DNA of 64,000 bases from Limnanthes douglasii subsp. nivea (Eukaryota; Streptophyta; Magnoliopsida; Brassicales; Limnanthaceae): NCBI GenBank assembly GCA_036936605.1, contig JAUPFV010000003.1, positions 82,754,273 to 82,818,272 of the forward strand, given 5' to 3'. Below are positions 22,989 to 36,670 of this stretch, in pieces; positions within the stretch are counted from its first letter, which is position 1, and each line of letters begins with the position of its first letter. Below the pieces are notes generated by a model, which worked only from the letters and a program-made list of their open reading frames with translations, was not told the origin of the DNA and did no database searches. Made by a program: the position numbers and the translations under genes.

Positions 22989-25093
22989 TTTTTTGCATCC
23001 GACCCCCATCAACTACTTAGGGGACAATGCTGCCTTGTAGCACTCTCTAGCCATTTTATGACTTGATCTTATAGTTCCGATGTTACTTCCCACTACGTAT
23101 TTCAAGCATTGGTGGATCGTGGATGGTACAACGTGCATTTTAGACAGCCAAGATCTTCCAAAGATGGCATTGTACGATGTGGGTGCATCCACTACAATGA
23201 ACAGTAATGTCACTATTTTCTTGAATGGTCCCCTGCCTAGCTCTACCATACCTTTGAATTCTCCGACGACGTCCGCGGTCGCACCAGTGAACCCTACTAT
23301 CGTCTTGTCGGATCGTTGGATAGTTGAAGGATTTGTTATCTTACTGTAGGTGGTCATGAACATGATATTGGCGGAACTGCCAGTGTCAAGTAAAAACTTT
23401 CTTATCTCGTTTCCGACTATCTCCGCTCTGATCACCACGGTGTCTTCATGTGGACCAGCAATCTCTCTCATTTTGTCATCCTCGAAACAAATGATTGGTG
23501 ACGGGTTCCGATAAATGTGTGATGAGGCTCCCGTCTCCAACTGTGTTGCTAGGCTAACAATATATCTCTCTCTTGAGTAGTTCAATATTCCTGCCACTGT
23601 ATCTCCCCCAAAAATGGTTAGTGATTTAAAGAACGAACATAAGTCACTAACCTTCCCTCGAGGGATCATTTCCTCAACCATGTTTACGCTATTCCTGCCT
23701 GGCTTCGGATCAAGATACTCAGTTGCCACATCAAAAGCATCTAGAAATTCTTCTTCGATTGCGTCAGAAATCATCATGGTACCATCTTGTCTTGGAGTGA
23801 TTTCTTGTTTAGGCACCACCAGGATATTCTTTTTGAAAAAGTCAACCAAATTTCTGTTTTCTATCAAGTATTGGACCTCTTTCTTCAAAGCCACACAATA
23901 TTTAGTGTGATGCCCAATGTCGCCATGGAACTGGCAGTACTTGTTTTTTATATGTTCCCTCGGAGTCTGAAGAGGGAAGGGTTTGCGGAAGTGTACGTTT
24001 GCTCGTGCTTTCTCAAAAATTGTAGAGACATATTCGGTTAACTCAACATAGTGAGCGGGTCGGACCCATCTGTTTGAGGCTGGTCGCGCATTCTGCTGAG
24101 CTGTCGGACCCGCCTGATAGTACTGTTGGTTCTGAGACACCCGCTGAGGGGTTTGATTTGTTGCTTGAACTGTCTGAGTGCACGGTCGGACAGTCGTAAT
24201 TGGTTGAGCAGCTTGGGGTCAGGCATTCGTTGTTGTACTTGCTCTGGCTAGATTCGGATCCTGATAGAACTGCGACATAGACTCTATCTCTGAGGACCCG
24301 GTTTCTTCAACTAAAATTCTTTTTTCTATCTCATCTAACAGAGCTCCAAACGTCATTGCTTGTGTTTCTGCCGCATTCTTTCATCACCCACGGAAGAAGA
24401 CCCATCCGGAAGGCAGCCAAAGCTACTTTGTCCTCGCAGTACTCCATGTCCGTCTTGACTTGGATGAATCGCTTGGTGTAATCTTTCAAACTCTTTCCAA
24501 TCTTTTGTCGACATTAAAATATGGTGTCTCCGTTAGCACGAAACTTCTTGCTTCCGACGAAATGTTATCGGAACATGCTCCAGACATATCAAAATTCTTT
24601 ATACACCCTTGAGGCAGTCGGTTGTACCAAGTAAAAGAAGCATTCTTAAACGTCTGAGAGAAATCTCTGCACAACAACTTATCGTCATCATCATAGTTGA
24701 TCATGAAGTTCTTGAACTGTTCGATGTGGTTGTCAGGATCCTGGGTCCCATCGAACTTCTCTAGCTTAGAATATCGAACCATTAGGAAGTTTTCAGAAAG
24801 AATTTCCGGGGAGAGAGGCGACGGCCTCCAATTATGTCTGACCTTGTATGTGCTACCCCTGGACTGTCATTTGTGGCTGGGTATAATCTCTCTTCGGTTG
24901 AAGAAGTAAAATGGTTGCTGACTCTAAAATCTTGTTGATAGTTGTCGGACTGAGTATGCCTCCGAATAGTAGCAGGGTCCTCGGGGTGCATTTTTCTTTT
25001 ACCAGCATTGTCTTTCCTCCTCGAATCACTCATTTCCCTGCTGGCCCGATGAGTGTGCTTATGCTTCCTCGAATCCTTGTGCTTTCGATCCAT
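22986..25093 (-). pseudogene. gag-protease of gypsy element 2 (broken)
   Basis: The N-terminal part (about 25093-24782) is Arg/Lys/His-rich and then shifts frame. The capsid-like region (24782-24486) has KLEKFDGTQDPDNHIEQFKN and WYNRLPQGCIKNFDM, closely parallel to element 1. The zinc-knuckle-like CQFHGDIGHHTKYC lies in the 24140-23013 segment. The protease active site is intact here (LLDTGSSANIMF), unlike element 1. The segment ends with TAG at 23013, ten codons before the conserved TAG. Similarity to element 1 over the whole length shows the same family, clearly diverged. Confidence 0.85.
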
Positions 25094-25140
25094 CTTATAC
25101 CTTGAGTCAGTCTCTGAGGACGAAGAATTATCGAACTTAA

Positions 25141-25852
25141 CGAAGTATATTCATTTACTTTCATTTAATTAATATACCTCTTTTATTCCTTTTGTGACCA
25201 AACCTCATAGTCCCTTATTAGCTCTGATCCACCTGAACGTGAGTTGCCACATAGTTTAGACAGCACAACATCGTCTTGATTGGTAAATTCTTAAAGTTTA
25301 GAATACAAAACAAAGTCTTCCGAAAATTCAATTTTGTTGTAGATTTCTATGGCTGCTAATGGTAAACCACGATTATCTTCGTATTGACACTTGACTAGTC
25401 TTCAATGTTAATATGCATGGACAGCATAACTTTCACATTTATGTTATTAACTGATAGACGTTAATGTTTTGTTAATTATCTAGAAAAAACAGTGCAAGTA
25501 TATCTTCTGCAAAAATTTCATCAACATAATCAGTACTTTGGTATGGTGCATAAGTATATGTTTTTCTAGATGTTTAAAAAAATTTCTCTATTTCGCTTGA
25601 ACACAGGTCATAAGTTAAAAGGAATGTAAACAGACTACTGAAAATTTCCTTTAGTTTTATAAAGTTGTTTCCTAAATCTAAACAGAAACAAGACTACTGA
25701 AAAGGAAAAGGAAAGTAAAATAAAGGTTTCCTAAACCTAACAGGAAGAGGAAGAGGTTAAATCCACTCTATATAAAGAACTAGTCTGCCGTTTGTTTTGT
25801 TTATATTTTAACCAAAAGCTGTTTGGAGAAGTGTTATTAAGAAGGATTTGAT
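25141..25852. other. AT-rich spacer, probable upstream region of the lipase-like pseudogene
   Basis: I see no coding sequence. CTATATAAAGAA at about 25768 is a fair TATA box 85 bp before the ORF at 25853. Confidence 0.5.
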
Positions 25853-26438
25853 ATGTTTTCAAAGTCCAAAAGTCACCCATTAGACTTCTCGCTTGACGGT
25901 CCAACCAACATTTGGGATGATTCCAACCACAGGCGGAGGTTAATGGCCTGCTTTGTATATGCGGTCTATATCCTTGAATATGATAGACAAGCGAAGAACG
26001 AAGGAGAGAAGGCCGTTGCTCCAAAATGGTACAAGAGTTTTAATTATAGAATAGTCCAAACTTTTTTTAGTGAAAGCAATGGAGCCATCATCGGTGCTGT
26101 TCTAGAATATGATACTCGCGTCCAAACATCACAAGATTTACCGACCGGAACACCAAAAGTTTAACCCACCGTACTTTCCTCTTTTGAAAAAACTTGTATC
26201 GGTGATCTATTGGAGTGGCGAGGATCTTCAAAGTGTCGGACTGTGGGGGGCTCATTTGTATGTAAACTCTAATGATGCTATTTGCAATAGCTACATGGAT
26301 TTTAAAGATAAAAGTACTACAGGAAAAATTGCCACCAAGATGATCGTGTCGTCGGATAACAGTGATGCCCATTGCTTGGAACAATGGTGGATAGAATCAG
26401 ATCACTTGCCACTAACAATTTATGATGTTTATACATAG
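25853..26438 (+). pseudogene. lipase-like (At4g10955-type class 3 lipase family) pseudogene with internal deletion
   Basis: The first ORF (25853-26164) matches the N-terminus of plant lipase-like proteins of the At4g10955 type as I remember the family: a DLSGP-like start (here FSLDGPTNIWDD), the NHRRR block, then AVYILEYDRQ and an AxxW stretch, ending near GAVLEYD. The second ORF (26109-26438, another frame) matches the C-terminus: LYVNSNDAICNSYMDF and AHCLEQWW near the end. The whole middle, which should hold the GHSLG nucleophile elbow and the catalytic Asp and His, is absent, and a frame change joins the halves. It cannot be a hydrolase. Family placement is by motif memory only. Confidence 0.5.
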
Positions 26439-29400
26439 CATGTTGCTTGAAGAGCATTTGAAGTAACGTAGCCAGTCTTTTCAGTAGATTCGATGTCTAT
26501 GGAATAGGCCAAGAACCGAGCAAAAGGTACGTCCGGCGATGAGGGAGAAGTGAGGTGTGCCAACTCTAGAAGAGGTGTAAAAGGAACAGTGGTGGATGGC
26601 TCAGTTGTATAAATTGGGCAGCAGACAGGTGGAGAAATCAGTTGTGTCTCGTGAACATATTGTCCAGTGACGAAAATATAAGGAATTTCAAGTGAGCATA
26701 TGGCCCAGTGGCGAAATTTGTTTCTTTGTGTCTTGTATCTCAAAACAGAATATGAAAACCTCTACGCTCAATTTCTTTCTTTTTGTCTTGTATCTCCATA
26801 ATATGAGCGATGTGATTTATTATGATTGATAAAAAAATAAACTTGGGCAAAAAGAAAAATGATCTCCAAATTAGAATAAAATTTAAACCATAATTATCAT
26901 TAAAGATATTACTAACCTTAATGCAGACCTAGCATGGGCTCCATGAAAAAAAAACCGTGACTCAAAAGTTTCAATTAAAAATACTCTTTCATCAGAATCT
27001 TCTTCTACATGAGATGATCTATACTTCGGTCCACTTGTAATCGAATTCAGTCATTAACGTAACAAAAATAAAAAATTATTCGAAAAAGTACATCGTTAAA
27101 TACATCATCGTCAAACATCAAAATTCATAACTATAATCTGAAATGGGTACGGCTATATTAAGACTCCCTAAAGTTATAATGAGATTTCTCTATCAAATTT
27201 TGTTTTTAAAAATTTTAAACGACTAAAATCCCAATCGAAAAAAGTCCAATTTCTTTTACCAAAATTGCTTCATTATAAAAGAGTTTCATTATTAAAAATA
27301 CTGGCTATATGAACCGATCAAGACATTTCAAAAAAAATGAGGAAAAACGAATAACAACAGAATAAGATCGAAGCAGAAAAAAACGAAAAAGAGAGATGAT
27401 GAAGTGGTGCCACACCAAAGAGATGTCTCATAACTTGCCTCTCATATCGGTCATCCAAAATATATTTTGGACGAGATCGAGACTCCACAGCCACCAGATG
27501 AAAACAACATTAGAAAAGACATGATAATACTAGTATGATGTGAATAGTAAAATGTGGCCCAAAGCTAAAAGGCAACCCTAATAATGCTTAGGAATACTGT
27601 TGATTATAAGCAATAGCCTTGTATAGCTGCAGACAGCTAAAAAAACAAGACTTACTTATATTTTCACGAATTTGACATTTTATACAAGTATCCCGGAAAC
27701 CACAAAAGCTTTGGAAGTAATTGAGAATGAGATTTTAACATTTTTCTTGAAATACTTATAACTATTGGATTCTCTAAAAAAACAAAAAATAATATTATAA
27801 ATCTAAGACATGTATCTATTTGTTTTATCTAATTCAAGCCGGATGAGACCCAAGGAGTACATTTGAAATTAAAAATCAATAGATAAAGCAAGAAATAAAA
27901 TAGTAAATTAAATCTTACGAATCACCGCACACTAGTACAAACCAAACTGGAATTGGTAAAGAACCATTCATTTAGTGTGTGTTTATTAATGTATTTCATA
28001 TATTTTTCAATCCAAATAGGATAAAAAATCTAAATATAAAAAATGAATGTATATATAACATGGGACCAAATATGATCATTTTAAACTCATACAACTCTGA
28101 TCATATACAATACCTAAACATCATACACACCACTTAAACATCAAACTCTAACAAGTAACAAAAATTCTAATTTTTTAACTTTAATTGTTAAAAAAGTAAA
28201 AAGGGAGACATTTTCCCCAAACCTTATCAAATTACTTTTATTGAACATTTAAATATAGCGTAAAACTTTTAACATCAAATTATTTTAACACTAATCTATA
28301 TGTTCAACAAATTCAAGAATTGAACTAATACAATCATTTCTTCAAATGATAGAACTGATACATAATTTTGTAAAGAATATTTCTCAAATTAAAATTGGTT
28401 ACGATATATATACAGTAAAAAAAAATTTTGATTGATTAATAATTTTGTGTTAAAATATTTTTGAACTTAAAATAAATTTATATTATATATAAAAACAATA
28501 AATGAATAGTAGTAAAATATAGTAGTATTAAAATTTTGAAGAGACCCTTCAAGACTATCTCCTGGGCCATAGCTGCTAGGCCAATTTTATTATTGGTGAA
28601 GTTAATGATTTTGGATCTGAGAATAGTCTTAGTGAATTGGAGGAGTTTCCTAATATTGAGCCATCTTCATCTTCGGTGGAGCTTTTGTTAATAAAGTCTT
28701 TATACGGAGAATCGGGTTTATGACTCGGATCAAATGGGTTATTATGGAATTGATCTGCCAAATATAATTACCTTCTCATCTGACCAAAGTCAATATCTTC
28801 AACACCAACCACATCAAAATCAAACCATGGAATTGTTCATAACAATGCATATTAATGAAGTTGAAGGAGAAGTACCAAGTGGACTAATTAATTTGAGAGA
28901 AATGTTCAGTGAAGATGTGTTCTTAGTCTTTGAGGCTTCGGTGTAAGTTGAGGTTATCCGATGCTCCCATTGCATAAGGCAACTCCGGATCGTGAACAGT
29001 AGGGTAGAGCTCGTGCGGAACAAAAATCAGTACCAACAGAAATGGTAGATATGCTGGTTTTAGACATAAGTGTCTTTTGAGACCTTTTGTAAGAAGAATA
29101 ACACAGTTTTTTTATAAATGGTGTCTATTGAGACTAAAAAAAAGTATTAACATTTAAAAAAAAAAATCCTTATTTTTCTGTACAAAAACATCTTCTAATT
29201 TCTATCATGAGTCATTACTTCTCCCCGATTGTTTGAATGAAAAGAAAATATGGAACCTCAGAGCAAATGATGAATGAACTCCAATTTTCTCTTCGAGTTT
29301 TTTTAAGAGTGACTTTAGCCCAAAGTAGATATCGAAAAACTTCATTGTCATTGGGTACGTAATCCCTCACCGCATCTTCCACCTTTCAAGCTGAGTGCTT

Positions 29401-30011
29401 GAGACAGCAAACTACAAAAATATTCTATTATTTATTTTTAGAACAAAATTAAAAATATTACAAATATTGAATCATGAGAGATAATGTTATATATTAATTG
29501 AGGCTAGTTGTTATGTTGGATAAATGTTAAATTTATCTTTATCCTAGAAAAGATAAGCATGTCTATAACTAGGGATAATGTTGTCTATTGATGCATGTTG
29601 TTTGCTATAAGAGATAATGTTGTCTATACGAAAACTATTTTGCAATCAAATAAATTGTTTTCTCCATAATTCACTGTTGGAAAATATTCATTTGATTTTA
29701 AAAGATTATTTTATTTTACTCTCTAATTTATAATTCTACTAACTAATTTATAATTTAATGATATTAACCAAATACAAACCATTATAACAATAAACACATC
29801 ATTAACTCAAATTTAATCCTATAAATTTAAACAGTAAAACAAAAAAAATCAATTTTGTCAAAGATTAATAATGGAAAATGAAGAAACTCAAACCAAATCG
29901 GAGAACAACACTCAATCAACGAACAAATTAATTTAATCTTGTTTTTATGTTTTACATTAATATAATTTAAAAATTCGCGTTCGAAACAATTTTTTTAGAG
30001 AAAATCTCGAT

Positions 30012-30082
30012 TTCTACTCGGAATCAGGTGTTTTGTTTTTAAAAAATTGCACCTAATTCCGAGATGTCATCTCAGAATTAGG
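30012..30082. other. three alternating inverted copies of CACCTAATTCCGAG
   Basis: CTCGGAATCAGGTG (about 30017) is followed by GCACCTAATTCCGAGAT and then ATCTCAGAATTAGGTGC. The last two form a 17-bp stem with one mismatch and a 3-base loop (GTC). Confidence 0.7.
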
Positions 30083-32260
30083 TGCATTTCGTTTGTTTTT
30101 TATAAAAAATGGTGCATTTTTATGGTTTTGGCTTAAACAAGAATTGTTTTAGGGCAGTTGGATTGTGTTACAAACTCTAGGCTATTCCAAACGTGTGTAT
30201 TGAGTTACAGGAAATCGTTCGATTTGAACAAATCATCAAGGATTACGGTAGTTAAAAACGGAAAAAAATAATCTTATTTTTTTTCGAAATCGATAGAGGA
30301 TGTTGAGAGGCTGAGAGATGAAAGGCTTTTTTATTTTGTAGAATTAGGGTTAGGATTTGGTGTGAAATCAAAATTAGTGTTGGATTTCGGGTTCGAAAAA
30401 TTATAAATACGATTTATGGAAAAAATAAAAATGATTATGAAAAAATAGCTTCACCCCTCCATTTATAAATTTGTTTAAAAAGATTAGTTTGCTTTTAAAA
30501 AAAAACTATGGAAAGTTAACTTGTTATCTTTTGATGTTAGATTCTTGAACATAAGCTAAACCATAAATAAACGTTTGATTAATAGTTTAAACTCATAACC
30601 AACTTTCCATAGTTGTCTAATAAGTTTTTCTCTCACAAAGTAACCACTTATAATAGTGAATAATGAATTCAAATATGAAAAATCTAATGTATACACACTA
30701 GAGTGGAGGCACTATAGATGCGGAATAGCAGTGTACCATGAAGTGGTTAAAATGTAGTATATATAGACAAACAAAAGAATCCTTTTCTAATGGGTTCTAC
30801 GAGTATCCTGCCCATAACACATTTTCCTAATCGGTTGTATATATGATAAACGATCCTGTATTAGCTGATAGAATAAAATAGATTTGAATGAAAATTATTT
30901 AATAGAATTGCTTTTAAAAAAATATCTTACAGGAAAAGAAAACTATTCCAATAATATATTTCAGTTCAATGATGTTAAAGAATGCAATTTTATTACCTTA
31001 CGTACATGGGGTGTGTAATCACAAGTCAGTCTTTACAATGTCTGTTATACTAATAAAGAAACCGAAGAATTGCAAAACCCGCTTTTTTAGTATTTTAAAA
31101 CCAAAAATAAAAAAAATCGAGCATTACGATACCACACAAACCTAACTTATAAGTAGGTGTTTTGTTCTCTTACCTTTTTTTAAGAGATGTAAGCAAAGAA
31201 ATGGAATGAGTTAGAACAGTGCAAAAAGAAAATAATGATCTTTATTTTTGTTCTAGTTTATTCAACCGATGAGAAAAAAATATTCTTCATTTTTTTTTGT
31301 CATCTATTGCCCAATTCTAAAGAAAACATTTAAAACATATCACAATGTAATTCGGCTGTTTTACTATATATTTCTTAAGCAGAATCAATCTAGTTTTGGT
31401 TTTTTATGGTTTAGTTTGCGGGTTATGAAGTATGAGGTGGAGTTAAACCTTAGAAAGAAAATAATTTTTTTTTGAAAATCATATGCTTAATAAACAGGAT
31501 TTATAAACTCAAATTAACTCCTATGATCAATTTCGGGGGAGAAAGCATAAAAAGTAGATGATTTTCCATTTGCTTTTTCCAACTGCTACAAAAATCTACA
31601 TAAAATCTATTATCATACATATCTATAATTATTATTTTAAAATAATTATTTAATTCTAACTAATCCAAAAACAAATTTATATACCTTAAAATTTGTTTTG
31701 CAGTTGGTTTAGAAAATAAATATATAGGTAAGCATATATAAATACTAGATACATGTATTTTTTTTTATTTAAAATAAAGGGCAAAACCTTTAAAAACCGA
31801 AAGAATAATTTTGAAAATTTAAATTTCATATATATATATATAGTAAATTATATTAATTTATATTATATATTGTATTATTTTAATATTTTTGATCGAATCA
31901 TAGTGGTCAAAAGCGAACCATAGTATATACTATATAGTCTAAACTAACGCAAAGCAAAGCAATGGTGATGTTGAGTTGTTTTTATTCTAAAATAGTATCC
32001 TGCCTTGAAGAAAATATTTTAATGCGTATCCTTTCTCTCTTACACCAATTCAGTTTTTGTGCTACATCGAACTAACATTATTATATATCTTTTCTAATTA
32101 TGTTAATTATTATTATTATTAAATGTAAAACTGAAATTTTTATTTATTTAAAAATGTTTAAGCAAAATAAAAAAATAATCATATAAGATGGGAAATTATT
32201 TGGAATTAGTTGACGTTAAACATTATATATTAGTATAGTTGTTTATATTTATTTTTATGT

Positions 32261-32263
<3 letters not shown>

Positions 32264-32301
<38 letters not shown>
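32264..32301. repeat. TA dinucleotide microsatellite
   Basis: An uninterrupted TA run of about 19 units lies 90 bp from the LINE 3' end. Confidence 0.9.
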
Positions 32302-32305
<4 letters not shown>

Positions 32306-32371
32306 CGTATTGACTACATTATTATATATATGTAGATATTTTATTTTTATTAATAGTTTAGTAGCTAATCT

Positions 32372-32390
32372 TAAGTTTAAAATTAATATT
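32372..32390. repeat. LINE target-site duplication, left copy
   Basis: TAAGTTTAAAATTAATATT, identical to 38198-38216. Confidence 0.95.
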
Positions 32391-32548
32391 TTTTTAAATG
32401 AAGGACTATATTGAAAATTAGAACAAAACAAGCCTCAAAAGGCAATTATACAAAAATTCAAAATTAAACCCTAATCAATAGCGGGAAGTCATCTTCTTCC
32501 CCAACCAAAGCCCCAAAAAGCTGTAAACCCTAAATCACAAAATTGAAG

Positions 32549-35500
32549 CTAATCAACCAATCTCAGGTAGCCCAAGTTTAGGCTTTCCAAAAACGCAATA
32601 GCTTTGATCTTCGGGGGAGCATTATTACTACTGAAATCAAGCTCCGAATGAGTCCTCATTGTCTCCTTGACCACCCAGTCAGCTCCATGGTTCTGCTCCC
32701 GGAAGACATGCTTCACCACCATCTCTGATTTGAGAAGTCTCCTACAGCAACTCAACAATGAAACAAGGTACCAAGGAGACTTACCAAAAGCCAAAAGGTG
32801 AACCAGGACCAAAGAATCAACTTCCACATCAACTTTCTGAAGCCCAAGGTCTCTGCAAAGCTTCAATCCATCTAACAATGCTCGACACTCAGCAATCAGT
32901 GGAGTCCATTTGCCGTACAGTCTACCACAACCCTTGACAATGCCACCATTCCAATCCCGAATCAGAACACCACCAGCAGCTTCATGAGCAAAGGTACAAC
33001 CACCATCCACATTTACTTTGTATCTGCCAAATTTCGGGTTTTTCCATTTCAGAAATAGAGGTTTACACAGACCTTTAGTTTGAGACACACAACCAAAATT
33101 AAGACCATCCTTAGCGTAGATACCCCAATGCTTAGCTTTTAGAACTCTTGCATTGTCCAGACTAGTAAGAATGAAGAGGATATGCTTAATGATAGTGCTT
33201 GCATTTGCATTTTCATTTCCAATATTTCTTTTGTTTCTCCCAGACCAAATGGACCAAGCAATAATGGCTGGAAGGATGACGAAAATGTTACAGGAACTCT
33301 TCGAAGACCAGTACCATCTCATCAAGATGTGCGAGAAGGTCATGTGAGACTGAATCTGAACTTTAAGAATAGTGCTGAAATTGAGCCACACAACCCAGGC
33401 CACAGGACACTTCACAAAAACATGGTTAGTAGATTCTGTCTCATTACAATGTATACATTTAGAAGCGAGGGAGATATTTCTAGATTGCATAATTTCATCA
33501 GTAGCAACCCACTTGTGAAGCACCCTCCATACCAAAAAAGAGCACTTTTTAGGAGTCACAGAATTCCAGGTTTTTGCATATATGTTAGAGACAGTACCTT
33601 TGATCCTGATATGGTTATAGGTATCTTTAGAATTGAATTTTCCATCCTTTGACAAAGACCAAAGCATAGCATCTTGATTGTTTGAAAGAGATATGTCTTT
33701 GATCTTATCAATCTCAGTAGCAGTTACTCTACTACTAAGCTTATCTATATCCCATAAACCATCAGACCAAAAATCATTTACCAGATCATTAGGAGAGTCC
33801 CAAAGAAGCATTCTATCATTATCATTTGAAACTTTGATAAAAGGATTAACAGAACACCATCTGTCATACCAAAAACTAACATTTCCCTGACCAGGAAGCC
33901 AAAAAACAAATTCTTCAGCCTTCTCTCTAGCACAGATAACCCGATTCCATACTTTGGACCTTTGATTAGGAGAAATAGCCAAAACAGGGTGAATGTTTGT
34001 CCTGCAATAGATAGACAGCAAATAAGAAGCCCAAAAGGAATTCTGCAGCCTAAAATTAAACCACAGCTTCATTGAATAGACCAACTGAACATCCCTAAGC
34101 TGTTTGATGTTAAGACCACCCTCATTGCTAGGCTTGCACAATCTATCCCACCTGGCCCAGCTTATAACTCTTTTATCACTTTTACTTCCCCACAGGAACA
34201 TGTTCATCAAGACTTCAAGCCTATTGATAATGCTGACAGGCAGAAGAGTATGCTGGAGAAGATAAAGAGGGAAAGCAAGCAACACAGATTGGATCAGTAA
34301 TAGCCTTCCAGCAAAGGATAAGTGCAACTTATCCCAGTCCATGATTCTACTTCTCACCTTGTGAATCAAACTTTCAAAATGTACAACTCTTGTATTAATA
34401 GCAATAGTAGAACCAAGATAAGTAAAAGGCAGATATGTATGCTGAATGTTCCATAACACTTCAATGGTATTAATCTGCAGATGATTCATTTTATTAGAAA
34501 CAATTAGCTTTGATTTGGCTGTGTTGATTTCTTGACCAGAGACCTCTTGATAATGCTGTAAAACACTTTTAATAGCTTCCATAGTCTCTATTCTTCCATT
34601 AGCAAAAACCATAAAATCGTCTGCAAAAGCAAGACAAGAAACATTGTAATCACTTCTAGTCTTGTACCTGAACAAACTGTTTCCATTAGAGATAAGCTTG
34701 ATAGAACGAATCAGGTACTCTTCAGCCAAAATAAATAGACTTAGGGAAAGTGGATCCCCTTGTCTAAGGCCTTGAGTATTAGCAAAGTACCCCACAGGCT
34801 CTCCATTCACCAAAACAGAAGAACAGACCCTGTTAATGCATCTGCCAATGAGACCAGACACACCAGAATCAAAGCCAAAAAGCCTCAAAACTTTAAACAA
34901 AAACACATGACTCAGCTTATCAAAAGCTTTAGTCATGTCTGTTTTAACAATAACATTGCCAAACTTTCTATTTCTATTAATATCAAAGCTCAACTCCTGA
35001 GCCAAAAGAATAGAGTCATGAATACACCTTCCTTTAACAAAGCCACCTTGTTCCACAGAAATGAGCTTAGGCAAAATCACAGACAACCTGTTATTGATGA
35101 TCTTTCCCACCACTCTAGAGAACACAGTAGTTAAACTAATGGGCCGAAAGTCTTTCCATCTATTAGGGTTGTCAACCTTAGGAATCAAACAAATCAATGT
35201 AGCTTTCACTCCCTTAGGCAAAGGAAAACCACTAAAGACTCCCTTAACAGCATTACAGAAGTCACAACCCACCACAGACCAGCATTTCTTGTAGAATTCA
35301 CCATTGTAACCATCAGGACCAGCTGCAGACTCAGAGCTTAAAGACTTAACAACTTCAAAGATCTCTTCAGTGGAAGGAACTTTAGAAACATTTAAATTGT
35401 CTTCAGCAGAAACCAAAGAAGGGATAACCTCCAATAGCTCAGAATCAGACACACCCCTATCAATTGGAGCTAACAAAGACTTGAAGTAATCAACAGCTGA

Positions 35501-36670
35501 ACTGCTAATGCCATCTTTAGAAGAAATCCACTGATCACCAACCTTTACTCTATGAATCCGATTTCTTTTAATTATTTTCCTCACAAAGCTATGATAAGCT
35601 TTAGTGTTTCTATCAGAGTCCTTTAACCAGGACACATGAGCCTTCTGCTTCCAAAAACTCTCCTCCCTATCAAGAAGCACCAAATGATTCTGTCTAGCCT
35701 CATCCAAAGCAGCTTTATTCTCCTCACTATAGACACTTTGAAGAAGAAATTCCTTGGCTATGATACTATCCTCAGACTTCTTAAGAGCATCAAAGACATT
35801 ACCAAAAGTACTCCTATTTCAAGCCTTAAGAACACCCTTTAACCTCTGTTGCTTGAGCCAAAAAGTCATGACAGGATTGTTCACATCACCACTAATGTTA
35901 ATGGACCAACTATCCTCAATAGTCTTCATGAAATCAGGGTGAGAAACCCACATGTTTAAAAACCTAAAAGAAGCTTTTGGCCTTGCAAGACTAGAAGCAA
36001 CCTTAACAACCAAAGGACAGTGATCAGAGCAGCTTCTAGCAAGGTGACATACAGAAGTACAATCAAAATATTCCAACCATGAAGAATTATAAAGAACTCT
36101 ATCAAGCCTCTTCCACTTATGACCATTAGACCAGGTATAAGGACACCCAGAAAAGCCAGCATCAATGAAGCCACAATCCATAATCAAGCTATTGAAGTCA
36201 TCCATCCCCCTTTGGTTAATATTAGAACATGACAACTGCTCGTGAATGTTGGAGATAATATTGAAGACACCAAACAATAACCATTCACAACTACCAACAT
36301 CAAGAATTCTAATCAAATCCCACAGTAACAACCTCTGATCCATTCTGCACTTAGCATACACCACAGAAACATAAAATTCTTTACTCATTGAAGCATAGCA
36401 TACCTTTAAGTGTAACAGCTGTTCACTATCCAAAACAACATCAACCTTGTAATCTAGATGCCAAAAAACCCATATCTTGTTATTCACATTACCACTGAAC
36501 CCATTTAACTTCAATTTCCTAGCAACAATATTCATTTTGTCAACCCTCACAAAAGGCTCCTGAATAGCAACAAAGCTAGCTTTTTCAGAGATAACCAAAG
36601 ACTTCAATCTTTGCACTGACTCCTTATTAGCAAGCCCTCTTGCATTCCAGCAGATCATTGTAATAGTCAT
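32549..36670 (-). pseudogene. LINE ORF2: APE-type endonuclease, RT, zinc-binding RT region, RNase H (one nonsense codon)
   Basis: One frame of 1,373 codons runs from ATG 36670 to 32549, interrupted by a single TGA at 35819-35821 in the spacer after the endonuclease (KA-stop-NRSTFGNVF), where related LINEs usually have Trp; this suggests TGG to TGA. The endonuclease has ICWNARGLANKES and SCSDHCPLVV, but the expected GDFN reads GVFN (GTC for GAC), a lost metal-site Asp. RT has PISLTTVFSRVVGKIINNR, KTDMTKAFD, TQGLRQGDPLSLSLF and AFADDF. A zinc-finger-like CIHCNETESTNHVFVKC follows. The C-terminal RNase H has NVDGGCTF, AECRALLDGL, VDSLVLVHLL and QNHGAD. It is autonomous in design, but at least two changes should disable this copy. 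Confidence 0.9.

Larger units (their letters stand above)
15304..25140 (-). mobile_element. Ty3/gypsy retrotransposon, Tat lineage (element 2) with antisense extra ORF
   Basis: Sense order on the minus strand is gag (from about 25093), protease, RT, RNase H, archaeal-type RNase H, integrase, a 50-bp tandem repeat, an ORF in opposite orientation, polypurine tract and 3' LTR. No sequence matching the 3' LTR is seen above 25140, so the 5' end is lost. The coding regions have many stops and shifts, so this copy is older than element 1. Extra ORFs between pol and the 3' LTR, sometimes antisense, are known for Tat elements. Confidence 0.85.
26439..32371. other. AT-rich intergenic region without supported genes
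   Basis: About 5.9 kb with only short random ORFs. Visible structure: a hairpin set at 30012-30082, a short ORF pair at 28576-28946 that I cannot assign, and a TA microsatellite at 32264-32301. Nothing else resembles coding sequence or a recognisable transposon end. Confidence 0.6.

Noticed and set aside
23013..23015. TAG in gypsy element 2 as the programmed gag-pol stop
   Set aside because: It is ten codons upstream of the stop shared with element 1 and has no counterpart there; it looks like decay.
28576..28946. Overlapping short ORFs on both strands in the AT-rich spacer
   Set aside because: Short, no recognisable motif, no clear promoter or splice context.
35061..35294. Plus-strand ORFs across 33150-38050
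   Set aside because: They lie opposite LINE ORF1 and ORF2 and show no family features.
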